Shown here: positions 31,659-40,519 of the stretch, in pieces | How the letters are laid out: every line of letters begins with the position of its first letter | How positions within the stretch are numbered: the first letter of the stretch is position 1 | NCBI GenBank assembly: GCA_020073525.1 | Contig: JAIQFA010000034.1 | Span: 1 to 48,419 of the forward strand | From: Terriglobia bacterium | Lineage (GTDB): Bacteria; Acidobacteriota; Terriglobia; Terriglobales; Acidobacteriaceae | DNA length: 48,419 nt | Reading direction: 5' to 3' | The notes under the pieces: model-generated | The model's input: only the letters and a program-made list of their open reading frames with translations | Told to the model about the DNA's origin: nothing | The model's database searches: none | Position numbers and translations under genes: made by a program

Positions 31659-33815
31659 TCAGTACTGCCAATTTACATTGACGAACCCCACACCGCTGGT
31701 GGGCACGGTGTAGGTGTGATTGCTGCCGTTCTCCCAGGTAACAGTTCCGTCGGAAGCAATCTTGATGAACTTGAACTGGATCGCCGCACCGGCGGGCGCC
31801 GACACATTCAAGAACCAATTCGGATAGTTGGGATCAAGCATCGGTCCAATCGCCGTGTCCCAGGTTGTTCCCCAATTTCCCAGTTCTACGGTGCTGCCGG
31901 TCAGGAAAATGTAGTCCCCGGGATTCGTGGGAGTGGCATTGTTGACGGTGAACGTGACTGGGATCAGCTTGGCAGTAAGTACGGTGAACTGAATCGTGTT
32001 GGCCGCCGTTCCACCGGAATTCTTGAGGGTAACGTTATAGATTCCATTGGTGATGTTCGGCACCGTGAATGTCACCGAAGTGCTCGACCAGCTATTGATG
32101 GTTGCGGCGGTCGTGCCTACCAGCACGGTTCCGGTGCTGGTTCCGAAACCCTTGCCGGCGACGGTCACCTTGACGCCGGACTGTCCGAGCGTTGGCCCAA
32201 TGGAACCGACCTGCGGGGTGCTTGCCGTGCTGGTGAATTGCCAGACAGCCACCGAATGTGCGGGCATTGTGAAAGTGGAGACGGGGTTGTTTCCGCCCGA
32301 TCCAGTCATCACGGTGATCGATGGTCCACTCATCAGGCCGCTGAGATAATCTGAATAGTTGGCCGCAGGCAGAGCCGTGTTCAAGCCTGAGATGGGATAA
32401 GTGGTTGAGTCGTTTTTGTTGATGGCAACGAGCACGACATCGTTAAAGAACTTACGTTCAAAAATATATACGTCATTGTTCATCCATCGCTGCTGGTAAG
32501 AGCCATAGCCGAGCGCGTCATTGCTGCCACCGCGAAGCCCGCCAAGCTTGTTGATCACCTGGTAGAGCGTGGTCGTGGTGAGAAACGAGGTCATGGCGTT
32601 CCGGTTGTAAGGATCGCCGCCGCCGTTGGTGTCGTTGTGCAGGTACTGCTCGTCGCCGTAGTAGACGACGGGTATGCCGCGGCCGGCCAGCACATAAGCC
32701 TGAGCTTCGATCAGACGGTTGGTATTGTTATTGACGCTGAGCAAGCGAGGAACGTCGTGGCTGTCGACAAAGGTGACGAGATCGTTTTGCCAGGTAAAAT
32801 TAGAATTTTCCGAATTTACCACGTTATCAAGTTCCGAGAAATTGTTGTTACTGGCAAAGACGTCGCGTACGGCTTGGTTCACGTTGAAATCGAGAACCGA
32901 AATGCCGCTTTTGTTTGCGAACTTGTAGGAGTCGTGATAAAGAGCGTCGCCCCAATTCTGATACCACTCGCCGAAGAAGAAGCTCGGGCCGGAGGTGAAA
33001 GCCGCATTCGACATGCTGTATTCCCACCCCCAGGTGACGTGCTTCACGGCGTCAATGCGAAAAGCGTCGGCTCCGTGCGACTGAAGTTGCTGGATCGCCG
33101 CCTTGAGGTAGGCATCGACGGTTGAGTTCTCCTGGTTGAGATCGCACAGACCTTCGAGGGTGTAGTACTCGACCTGGTAGCGATCCTGAAAGCCGCTGCC
33201 GGAAATATCGGGGTTATGGTGAAAGATGCCGCCGGGATCGTTGTTGCACGCGGCGACGAATGTGCCATTGTCGTAGAGAGAGCCGAATTCGCCTGCATTG
33301 TCTGGGTTGCTGTGGTTGGGAGCAAAGTCGACGATCACTTTGATGCCGGCGGCGTGAGCTGCGGTGGTCAGATTGCTGAAGGCCGTCCAGTCATTGGCGG
33401 CGCTGCCGAAATGCTCCTCAATGCGCTTGAAATCCCGCGCGCCGTATCCGTGGTAGGAGGAAGTGGGATTGCCGCCACTGTCGGGAATGTTGAGATTGAG
33501 ATTATCGACCGGAGGCGAGATCCAAACGGCAGTGACTCCCAGTCCCTGCAAGTAGCTTAGTTTCTGTTGGATCCCGGCAAGATCTCCGCCCCAGTAGAGA
33601 CGCCAGTTGGTCTTCGTCGCATCGAAAAGGCCGGCGCTCTGGGCGGGATTATCGTTGCTCGTATCGCCGTTAACGAAACGGTCGGTCACGATCTGATAAA
33701 TGACTTGTTTCTTGAAGTCCTGGGCGAAGGTAAAGGCAGTCAGAAGCACGACGTTGACCAGGCACAGCAGGGCATAACGAGAAAAGGTTCTGACTGAAAA
33801 AGGGGAGCGATTCAT
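31659..33815 (-). CDS. Secreted GH13 alpha-amylase / cyclodextrin glucanotransferase-like enzyme with TIG and CBM20
   Basis: A 718-residue secreted enzyme. A signal peptide ends near AFTFAQ. The GH13 catalytic barrel (about 35-420) has DAFRIDAVKH (nucleophile Asp near 255), FFFGEWYQNW (acid/base Glu near 283) and FVDSHDVPRL (third Asp near 351). A beta-sheet C domain is next, then an IPT/TIG domain (about 540-620: PQVGSIGPTLGQSGVKVTV), then a CBM20 starch-binding domain (about 625-718). This A-B-C-D-E layout and length match cyclodextrin glucanotransferases and maltogenic amylases. Which product it makes cannot be decided. It is followed by a strong AGGAGG ribosome-binding site before ATG 33815, so secreted starch degradation is likely well expressed. 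Confidence 0.93.
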   Translation of the reverse strand: MNRSPFSVRTFSRYALLCLVNVVLLTAFTFAQDFKKQVIYQIVTDRFVNGDTSNDNPAQSAGLFDATKTNWRLYWGGDLAGIQQKLSYLQGLGVTAVWISPPVDNLNLNIPDSGGNPTSSYHGYGARDFKRIEEHFGSAANDWTAFSNLTTAAHAAGIKVIVDFAPNHSNPDNAGEFGSLYDNGTFVAACNNDPGGIFHHNPDISGSGFQDRYQVEYYTLEGLCDLNQENSTVDAYLKAAIQQLQSHGADAFRIDAVKHVTWGWEYSMSNAAFTSGPSFFFGEWYQNWGDALYHDSYKFANKSGISVLDFNVNQAVRDVFASNNNFSELDNVVNSENSNFTWQNDLVTFVDSHDVPRLLSVNNNTNRLIEAQAYVLAGRGIPVVYYGDEQYLHNDTNGGGDPYNRNAMTSFLTTTTLYQVINKLGGLRGGSNDALGYGSYQQRWMNNDVYIFERKFFNDVVLVAINKNDSTTYPISGLNTALPAANYSDYLSGLMSGPSITVMTGSGGNNPVSTFTMPAHSVAVWQFTSTASTPQVGSIGPTLGQSGVKVTVAGKGFGTSTGTVLVGTTAATINSWSSTSVTFTVPNITNGIYNVTLKNSGGTAANTIQFTVLTAKLIPVTFTVNNATPTNPGDYIFLTGSTVELGNWGTTWDTAIGPMLDPNYPNWFLNVSAPAGAAIQFKFIKIASDGTVTWENGSNHTYTVPTSGVGFVNVNWQY

Positions 33816-33825
33816 GAACTGCCTC

Positions 33826-33831
33826 CTTAGG
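33826..33831 (-). promoter_or_regulatory. Ribosome-binding site of the amylase gene
   Basis: On the minus strand CTAAGGAGGCAGTTCATG places AGGAGG at good spacing before the amylase ATG at 33815. Confidence 0.75.
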
Positions 33832-34043
33832 TCTTACCAGCAGTTGCCCCGGCGCAGAGGGAGACTTGGCTGGAACGGAGGCACGGTAGTATTGAATCGT
33901 CAGGGCAGGAAGTGTCACTAGGTGTGAAACCAGTTACAAAACTGAAGTATCAGTGGTGCAGCTAGATAGCACGCCTCGTTACTCCGTGTTACATACAGGA
34001 AAGCTGGCCTGGGGCTTGATGCAGCCTGAGACTTCGACAACGC

Positions 34044-34688
34044 CTAGAATCCCTGTTCGACCAATTCCGCCACGGTGAGGGGGTTCTGCGCCGGCTCGCC
34101 CTTCATCATCTTCTCGACATACTTCGCGATCAGATCGGCTTCCAGGTTCACCGGGTCTCCCGGCTTTAGCGATCCGAGATTGGTCATCTCGACCGTATGC
34201 GGAATGATAGCGATCGTGCACCGGTTCCGTTCAAGCTTGGCGACCGTAAGGCTGATGCCCTCGATCGAGATCGATCCCTTGAATACCGTGTACTTCTCAA
34301 TCGCGGACGGGATTTCGATATGCAGCCACCAGTTCTCAGAATCTGCGATGCGCTCGAACTCGATCAGTTTGCCCACGCCATCCACGTGGCCTTGCACGAT
34401 GTGGCCATCGAAGCGCCCATTCGCTTTCATCGGCAACTCCAGGTTCACGAGGGCGCCCTCGTGCATCCGTGAGAACGAAGTCCGCACCCACGTCTCCGGC
34501 GCCAGGTCGGCGCAAAACGACTTGGGTTTGATGTCAAGCGCCGTCAGGCAAACGCCGCTGACCGCGATGCTGTGGCCCGTTCCCAATTCTTTCGGTGTAG
34601 TCGCAGCCTCAACCGTGATGCGGCGGTTCTCGCCACGCTGCTCGATCTTTACGACCTTACCCACTTCTTCGATAATTCCGGTAAACAT
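34044..34688 (-). CDS. ribE: Riboflavin synthase, alpha subunit
   Basis: A 214-residue protein with two tandem lumazine-binding repeats. It begins MFTGIIEEVGKV, the invariant start, with the second copy beginning near FDGHIVQGHVDGVGK. It makes riboflavin from two 6,7-dimethyl-8-ribityllumazine molecules. The start ATG 34688 has GGAG upstream. ribD lies 46 bp upstream on the same strand. ribH and ribBA are not in the window. Confidence 0.96.
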   Translation of the reverse strand: MFTGIIEEVGKVVKIEQRGENRRITVEAATTPKELGTGHSIAVSGVCLTALDIKPKSFCADLAPETWVRTSFSRMHEGALVNLELPMKANGRFDGHIVQGHVDGVGKLIEFERIADSENWWLHIEIPSAIEKYTVFKGSISIEGISLTVAKLERNRCTIAIIPHTVEMTNLGSLKPGDPVNLEADLIAKYVEKMMKGEPAQNPLTVAELVEQGF

Positions 34689-34734
34689 AAGATATGCAGC
34701 TCCTTCGAAAGAAAAACGCACATCCAACAAGAAC

Positions 34735-35904
34735 TCAAACCTGTCCAGAGTACGGGTCGCGGAGATAACCTTCCAGCGCGAAATCTTCGCCAAAGCGGTG
34801 CAACTCGAAGCGCTGCACGCACTGTGCTCTCCCATGCAAGCTTTCACCGGCGATGAAGGGAACTGCGCCCTCGCCAAAAATCTTCGGCGCGTAGTAGAGA
34901 AACACCTTGTCCACTTCGCCGGAGGTCAGGGCGGCTCCGTTGACCAGTGCTCCACCTTCGATCAGCAGGCTGGTGATCTCCAGTTTGCCCATGCTCTCGG
35001 CAATCGCCGCGAAGTCGGGCCGTCCATCCGCGGTGGCCGATATCTGCTGCACACGAATTCCTTTCGCTTCGAGCGCCTGCCGTGTCTGCTCCTCCGCAGT
35101 GGAGCACAAGACCAAGACATCCTGCTCAGCGGTCTGGATCACTCGCGATTTGAGCGGAATACGCAAATAAGAATCCAGGATCACGCGCAGCAGTTTGCGC
35201 CTTCGCGGCAGGCCGCTGCGGTCGGTCAGCAGGGGATCGTCCGCCATCACCGTTCCCACTCCGGCCAGGATCGCGTCACTCTGATGGCGCAGTTGCTGCA
35301 CATGTGCGCGCGCCACCTCGCCCGTAATCCAGTGATATCCGCTGCGTGCGCCCTCTGAGGCGGGCGTGGCCGAGCCCGGCTCGGTGCCGGGTTTGGTGGC
35401 GTCGGCAATTTTGCCGTCGAGGGTCATCGCCGATTTCAGCGTGACCAGCGGCTTGCCGCGAAGGATGTACTTGGCAAAGCTCTCATTCAGCTTCTTGGCT
35501 TCCGGCTGGAATAGGCCGACCTCGACTTTAATTCCCGAGGCCCGAAGCTTGGCAAATCCTTTTCCCGCCACTTGAGGATTCGGATCCTCCATGGAACACA
35601 CTACACGGCTAATTCCCGCGGCGATCACGGCATCCGTACACGGCCCGGTCCTGCCCTGATGCGAGCATGGTTCCAGATTCAGGTAGAGAGTTGCGCCTCG
35701 TGCCGTAGGGCCAGCCTGCTCCAGCGCGAGAACCTCGGCATGCTTTATGCCCTCATAGATATGTGTGCCCGCCCCAACTTCGCGCCCCGACGCGTCCACC
35801 ACAACCGCGCCGACAGCCGGATTCGGCGACACCAGGCCAACCCCCACCCGCGCCAAGTCCAGCGCCCGCCGCATGCGTTGTTCGTCGGCCGACGCTTCCT
35901 TCAT
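34735..35904 (-). CDS. ribD: Bifunctional riboflavin deaminase/reductase
   Basis: A 389-residue two-domain enzyme. The N-terminal deaminase domain has the zinc motif HAE and PCSHQGRTGPC. The C-terminal reductase domain has the KSAMTLDGKIA and LIEGGALVNGAAL segments. It performs two steps of riboflavin synthesis, deamination and reduction of the pyrimidine. A sequence of about 20 residues (ATKPGTEPGSATPASEGARS) between the catalytic motif and SGYHWITGEVAR looks like an insertion. The start overlaps the stop of a small upstream ORF as ATGA, so it is probably translationally coupled. No FMN riboswitch was recognised. Confidence 0.95.
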   Translation of the reverse strand: MKEASADEQRMRRALDLARVGVGLVSPNPAVGAVVVDASGREVGAGTHIYEGIKHAEVLALEQAGPTARGATLYLNLEPCSHQGRTGPCTDAVIAAGISRVVCSMEDPNPQVAGKGFAKLRASGIKVEVGLFQPEAKKLNESFAKYILRGKPLVTLKSAMTLDGKIADATKPGTEPGSATPASEGARSGYHWITGEVARAHVQQLRHQSDAILAGVGTVMADDPLLTDRSGLPRRRKLLRVILDSYLRIPLKSRVIQTAEQDVLVLCSTAEEQTRQALEAKGIRVQQISATADGRPDFAAIAESMGKLEITSLLIEGGALVNGAALTSGEVDKVFLYYAPKIFGEGAVPFIAGESLHGRAQCVQRFELHRFGEDFALEGYLRDPYSGQV

Positions 35905-36077
35905 TCCTCATCCAGTTCTGCCACCGCAGCCCCACTTCTCCCCTGCGGCGGACGGCGTAAGGGAGCAGTGACATAGGCATAGGGATCTTCCGGTTCGGGC
36001 TTCGGTCGGAACAGCAACTTCAGTCGCGCCAGTAGTCTTCGCAGGTAAGAAAGCGAGTTGAACTTTAGCTGTTGCAT
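35901..36077 (-). CDS. Small protein of unknown function, coupled to ribD
   Basis: A 58-residue protein. The N-terminal 26 residues form a basic amphipathic helix (SYLRRLLARLKLLFRPKPEP), followed by a Pro/Tyr stretch (DPYAYVTAPLRRPPQG) and an acidic end. Its stop codon overlaps the ribD start (ATGA), and ATG 36077 is preceded by GGAGGG at ideal spacing, so this is a real gene rather than a chance frame. No known domain was recognised. It could help anchor RibD or simply act as a translational leader. Confidence 0.7.
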   Translation of the reverse strand: MQQLKFNSLSYLRRLLARLKLLFRPKPEPEDPYAYVTAPLRRPPQGRSGAAVAELDEE

Positions 36078-36104
36078 TGTCCGCCCTCCGTTGAGGTGGC
36101 TAAT

Positions 36105-36125
36105 GGACGGGCGGGGCGCCCGTCC
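36105..36125. repeat. Dispersed hairpin, family B-like
   Basis: GGACGGGCG/CGCCCGTCC arms between ftsY and the small ORF, related to the first half of family B. Confidence 0.7.
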
Positions 36126-36137
36126 CTCCACATAATG

Positions 36138-37094
36138 CTACGCAAACAGCGATTCCACAAAATCCTTGGGATCAAATGGCAGCAGATCTCCAGCCTTCTC
36201 CCCGACGCCTACATACCGCACCGGCAGTCTCAACTCCCGCGAGATTGCGACCACCACGCCGCCTTTGGCCGTGCCGTCAAGCTTGGTCAGCACGATTCCG
36301 GTGACTCCTGCTGATTGCGTGAACTGCCGCGCCTGTTGCAATCCATTCTGTCCGGTCGTGGCATCCATGACCAGCAAAGTCTCGTGCGGCGCGCCCGGCA
36401 CGAAGCGCTGCGCCGTGCGCTTCATTTTTTCAAGTTCAAGCATCAGGTTTTGCTTGGTATGCAGGCGCCCGGCAGTATCCACAATCACGTAGTCGATCTT
36501 GTGCGCGGTTGCCGCCTGGAGCGCGTCAAACATCACCGCCGCCGGATCGCCCCCAGCTTTTGTCTTGATCACTTCCGTTCCCGTGCGCTGTCCCCAAATC
36601 TCGAGTTGCTCGATCGCCGCCGCGCGGAACGTATCCGCCGCGCACATCAGCACTGTCTTTCCCTGCGACCGAAACACCTGCGCCAGTTTCCCGATCGTCG
36701 TTGTCTTGCCGGCACCGTTTACGCCCACCACCATGATGACTTCCGGCGTGCCGTTCACCTTGGTCACGGGCTGCGCGCCAGTCGACGTTAGAATCGCCAG
36801 CAATTCCTCTTTCAGCAGCCGCTTGAGCTCATTCACATCCTTGATCTGCTTCCGGTCGGCTTTGTCGCGCAGCTTCTCCAGAACTTCATGGGTGGTGGTT
36901 GTGCCGAGGTCGGCGCCAATCAGCGTGGCTTCGAGATCGTCCAGCGTGGAGCGGTCGATCTCCTTGCCGATGGAAACGACGTCTTCGATGCGCTCGGCCA
37001 GGTTCTCGCGCGTGCGCGAGACGGCCTCCTTCATGCGCTCAATAAAACTGGGTTTCTGCTCTTCGTCCAGACTGCCAAAAAGAGTTTGAATCAT
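36138..37094 (-). CDS. ftsY: Signal recognition particle receptor FtsY
   Basis: A 318-residue SRP GTPase. Only the N and G domains are present, without the acidic A domain of E. coli FtsY. Motifs are [15 protein letters not shown] (G1), [11 protein letters not shown] (G2), DTAGRLHT (G3), [10 protein letters not shown] (G4) and GVGEKAGDL. It docks ribosome-SRP complexes at the membrane for co-translational insertion. An HD-GYP gene lies 59 bp upstream on the same strand. Confidence 0.97.
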   Translation of the reverse strand: MIQTLFGSLDEEQKPSFIERMKEAVSRTRENLAERIEDVVSIGKEIDRSTLDDLEATLIGADLGTTTTHEVLEKLRDKADRKQIKDVNELKRLLKEELLAILTSTGAQPVTKVNGTPEVIMVVGVNGAGKTTTIGKLAQVFRSQGKTVLMCAADTFRAAAIEQLEIWGQRTGTEVIKTKAGGDPAAVMFDALQAATAHKIDYVIVDTAGRLHTKQNLMLELEKMKRTAQRFVPGAPHETLLVMDATTGQNGLQQARQFTQSAGVTGIVLTKLDGTAKGGVVVAISRELRLPVRYVGVGEKAGDLLPFDPKDFVESLFA

Positions 37095-37153
37095 GAGGTA
37101 TCCGCCCCCTGATTATATAGGCGGGAAGGGAACGCAGGTTTTCGGGGAACGGA

Positions 37154-39010
37154 TTACGTGCGCGTGGTTTCAATCGTGACGGGATCAGCGGTGTGCGATG
37201 GCGTCGGAGCGGGCGCAGGCGTTTCCAGCGGGATCATCTGCGTCAGCGATTTCTGAATACGAATATCTCCTCGATAAAACACTGCCATGATCGCGGACAC
37301 GGCGTTCGGATCAAGCCGCTGTCCCGAGAGGTTCTGAATGATTTTTAGAGCCTCCACTGGATCGTGCGCCTTCTGGTAAGGACGGTTGGTGGTGAGAGCG
37401 TCAAAAGTGTCCGCGACCGCAATCACGCGCGCCAGCAGCGGAATCTCGTCGCCTTTCAGTCCGTAAGGGTATCCGCGTCCATTCAGCGCCTCGTGGTGGA
37501 GTTCGATTCCGGGCAGCATCTCTCGCAACTGCGGCACCGGACGCAGGATGTTCGCGCCCTTGGTGGTGTGCGTCTTCATGATCTCGAATTCTTCCGGAGT
37601 CAGAGCGCCCGGTTTTTTTAGAATACGGTCCTCGATGCCGATCTTGCCGACATCGTGGAGTTGCGCCGAGATGCGCAGGATTTCCAGAAATCCCGGATCC
37701 AGCCCCATCTCTTTCGCGATCATCAGCGAGTATTTCGTGACCCGGTCGGAATGGCCGCGTGTGTATGGATCTTTTTCGTCGACCGCGCCAGCCAGCATCT
37801 GGATCGACCCCATGAAAAGGTTTTTGTTTTCATCGGCGGCGCGCTTCAGGTCTTCAACGAACTGTTCTAGTTCTTCCGACATCGTGTTGAACGTTGTCGC
37901 CAGTTCGCCGATCTCGGTGCGCGTTTTCAGGTGTACGCGCTGGGAAAAATCGCCGCGCGCAATCGCCTGGCTGGACTGTGCCAGTACTTGCAGGGGGCTG
38001 GTAATCCGCCGCGCCGAAAAGATACTCAGGCCCACACTGGCAAACACCGCCAGCCACGCCAGCAGGCGTCCCGTGCGCTGCATTTCGTAGATACCGCGAT
38101 ACGCATCTTCCCGCGGCTTCTGCACCACTACCGCCCACTCCAGCGAGGTCACCGGACTGTACGTTCCCAGCATCTCGACGGCTTCTTTCCCGTCGTGAAT
38201 CGTGAATTCGCGGGTCGCCGCCAGCTGCGCCTTCGAGCCTTCGCCCACAAAGCTGCGGACGATATCGAAGTGGGTCATATCCTGTCCGGTAGCATATTGG
38301 GTGGTCGCCGCCGCTACCAACCTTCCCTGGCTATCCACGACGTACGGCATCAATCCGCTCATGCTCACCTGCTGGAGCCGGCGAATCAGGTAATCCATAT
38401 CGACCACCGACCCGATCATCCCCAGAAACCGTTTGTCGTACATGATCGGTGAACTAACCAACATGACCGTGCGCGCCGATTTTCCGCTGCCCACCATCAA
38501 GGGCTGGCCGCTGTAGACGCGCCCTTCACGGGCCGCCTGATAGGCTCGTTCCAGTTCCCGCTGCAAGAAAGCATCCGGCTCAATACGTCCGGCCGAAACG
38601 CCTTTGGCATCGGCATTGAGCAGCGTGGCGTAAGCAATGTCGTTCGAAGACGAAACAAAATTCTCGACCATGGCCCGCAGTTCAGGCGTCAGAAGTGTCT
38701 GGGCACTCAGGTCGTTTCCGCTCGCGTTGGCCAGCATCATCACCTGAATTGACGACGATAAGTTGGCCAGCATCATGCGCAGCGTTTCCTGATGCTGAGA
38801 AATGTCGTCGGCCAGCGAGCGCGTGACGGTGTTCTGCAGCAGCATTTCGTTGGTCTTGAGGCGCTCCCGGTTCATGGTCTCGATCTGCGCCGAGTAGAAA
38901 TACATCGGAAGGACACTAATCGCCAGCAGCACGCCAAGGATGACGTACAGGAGCGGAATGCGCGCGGGAATTGGAAGGTTCAATGGCAAAAGGCAGTCCT
39001 GTCGGCCCAA
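37154..39010 (-). CDS. Membrane HD-GYP cyclic-di-GMP phosphodiesterase
   Basis: A 618-residue sensor. A membrane helix (about 18-38), an extracytoplasmic Cache-like domain (about 45-300), a second helix (about 315-335), a HAMP linker (about 336-390) and an HD-GYP domain (about 400-590) are visible in order. Catalytic residues are complete: HSDRVTKYS, HDVGKIG, HHEALNGRGYP and the LARVIAVADTFDAL segment. HD-GYP enzymes hydrolyse c-di-GMP. The start is a TTG at 39010 with weak ribosome-binding site; internal starts are possible. The PilZ and YajQ proteins elsewhere in the window could read the same signal. ftsY follows on the same strand. Confidence 0.93.
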   Translation of the reverse strand: MGRQDCLLPLNLPIPARIPLLYVILGVLLAISVLPMYFYSAQIETMNRERLKTNEMLLQNTVTRSLADDISQHQETLRMMLANLSSSIQVMMLANASGNDLSAQTLLTPELRAMVENFVSSSNDIAYATLLNADAKGVSAGRIEPDAFLQRELERAYQAAREGRVYSGQPLMVGSGKSARTVMLVSSPIMYDKRFLGMIGSVVDMDYLIRRLQQVSMSGLMPYVVDSQGRLVAAATTQYATGQDMTHFDIVRSFVGEGSKAQLAATREFTIHDGKEAVEMLGTYSPVTSLEWAVVVQKPREDAYRGIYEMQRTGRLLAWLAVFASVGLSIFSARRITSPLQVLAQSSQAIARGDFSQRVHLKTRTEIGELATTFNTMSEELEQFVEDLKRAADENKNLFMGSIQMLAGAVDEKDPYTRGHSDRVTKYSLMIAKEMGLDPGFLEILRISAQLHDVGKIGIEDRILKKPGALTPEEFEIMKTHTTKGANILRPVPQLREMLPGIELHHEALNGRGYPYGLKGDEIPLLARVIAVADTFDALTTNRPYQKAHDPVEALKIIQNLSGQRLDPNAVSAIMAVFYRGDIRIQKSLTQMIPLETPAPAPTPSHTADPVTIETTRT

Positions 39011-39355
39011 GCGCGGGGGTGCGCGGGTCCGTGCTGCTTTATTTTAATTTGGTTCGCGGTAGTGATCTCAGGTGCTCAAAGTACAGCTGTCCGTTACCGA
39101 AGTACCGCACCGCTGGTCACGGCAAGTCTTGATGGCCGAACGATCTGGGCGAAGCCCGATAGCAAACGGCTCCCCTAGTTCGTTTCCAGAGCGATGTTAT
39201 GATCCAACCGTGAAACGTATTTCGTCTTTGGACGGCCTCCGCGCCGATGGTTCGAGCACGATAGCGGCCTGAGAGCCCCGGAATATTTTGCACATCACCG
39301 GCAACCGCAGTGGACAAGCCGTTCTATAATTAGGACAGTCGGTCCGGGGTGCTGC
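39011..39355. other. 345-bp intergenic region without recognised gene
   Basis: The gap separates the divergent HD-GYP gene and the exported-protein gene. A TATAAT is at 39325-39330, but no matching -35 box lies 17 bases upstream, so I do not call a promoter. No dispersed-repeat family copy was recognised here. Confidence 0.5.
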
Positions 39356-40366
39356 ATGCGGTCCTTCCACGTTTCCTGTATTGGTTTTCGGCTCTTGGCG
39401 GTACTCCTGATTCTCTCCTCGTTGGCGCTCGCCGAGAATGCACCGCCCCCGAGGATTTCCACGCAAACCCGCGAAGAAATCATCCACGCCTTCAACGAAG
39501 ACCTGGTCTATATCCGCACGAATTTTCCGATGGGTAAGACCGGCTTGAAACTCAAGAACGGAACCCTAAGCCCGAGTGGCCCCGAACTGCAGCACCTGAT
39601 GGCGCTCTGGGGGCCGGCCGCAAAACCAGGCGACCGGGCTCGCATCTCCGACGTCATCATCAAAGACGACCACATCCGCTTTGAGATCAACGGCGGTCCC
39701 GTCAAGAAGCAGAAGTGGTACCAGCACATCCAGATTCAGGGGGCGAGTTCGTCGGTGCCAATTGCGCCCTCCGATTCTTCCGCGAATGCCCGCGGCTCTT
39801 TCGTGGATCTCTACTTTGACAAATATGTTCCGGAGATGACCGGGCCGGAACTGAAGCAGTTGCTGCGTCCGGTGTTTGACTTTGATGCCAAGTCGCCGGT
39901 CGAGGCGTATCTGGAAACGGTCACTCCTCAGATCAAAGAAGCGATCAAAAGTCACCACGTGCTCGTGGGAATGAACCGGGAGATGGTGATCTATGCCAAA
40001 GGACGTGCCCCAAAGAAAGTGCGTGAACATGCGGACGATGTCGAGTACGAAGAATGGATCTACGGCGAGCCTCCGCAGGACGTGGATTTCGTGCGCTTTG
40101 TTGGTGATGAAGTCGTGCGTGTCGAGACCATGAAGGTGGACGGGCAGAAAGTTGTTCATGTCGATAAAGAAGTGGATCTGGGCGCGCCTACCGTGGCCAA
40201 GAAAGAGGAAGAGCGCCCAGCCAAAAAAGCCCCTACGCTGCGGCGTCCCGGAGAAGAGATGCCAGATTCTGATCCGGCCAACCCTAACCCCAACCGGCCG
40301 GTCGGCGCGCCGCCACCATCCGATCCCGGGAAAGACCCAGGTCCCAACTGGGCTAGGGCTTATTGA
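39356..40366 (+). CDS. Exported protein of unknown function
   Basis: A 336-residue protein with a signal peptide (SFHVSCIGFRLLAVLLILSS, cleavage near ALAEN). The central part (about 70-230) is beta-rich with ISDVIIKDDHIRFEINGG and a DLYFDKYVPEMTGPELKQL segment. A C-terminal Lys/Glu/Pro-rich tail follows, with PNPNRPVGAPPPSDPGKDPG. I recognise no enzyme motif. Its stop codon lies within the left arm of an inverted repeat (40363-40446). Confidence 0.75.
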   Translation: MRSFHVSCIGFRLLAVLLILSSLALAENAPPPRISTQTREEIIHAFNEDLVYIRTNFPMGKTGLKLKNGTLSPSGPELQHLMALWGPAAKPGDRARISDVIIKDDHIRFEINGGPVKKQKWYQHIQIQGASSSVPIAPSDSSANARGSFVDLYFDKYVPEMTGPELKQLLRPVFDFDAKSPVEAYLETVTPQIKEAIKSHHVLVGMNREMVIYAKGRAPKKVREHADDVEYEEWIYGEPPQDVDFVRFVGDEVVRVETMKVDGQKVVHVDKEVDLGAPTVAKKEEERPAKKAPTLRRPGEEMPDSDPANPNPNRPVGAPPPSDPGKDPGPNWARAY

Positions 40367-40446
40367 ACCATTGAGCGATTGCGGCATTGGATCATCGAAA
40401 TTTAAAGGCTCATGGGTCTAAGACTTTCAATGCCTCAATAGTTCAA
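40363..40446. repeat. Intergenic imperfect inverted repeat
   Basis: TTGAACCATTGAG at 40363-40375 and CTCAATAGTTCAA at 40434-40446 are near-complementary arms about 58 bp apart. The left arm contains the stop of the exported protein gene; the unit precedes nadE. Confidence 0.65.
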
Positions 40447-40519
40447 GCCGCTCGCATCAAGAGAGTCACGTCGCTCGTCCCTCCACCATTAGCGAGTTCT
40501 GGTCTCGACCTTTTACACT

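Noticed and set aside
34075..35358. Long plus-strand open frame across ribE and ribD
   Set aside because: It is antisense to two clear riboflavin genes; long antisense frames are expected in GC-rich DNA.
39301..39330. Promoter with TATAAT at 39325-39330
   Set aside because: No -35-like hexamer at 16-18 bases upstream; only the -10 matches.
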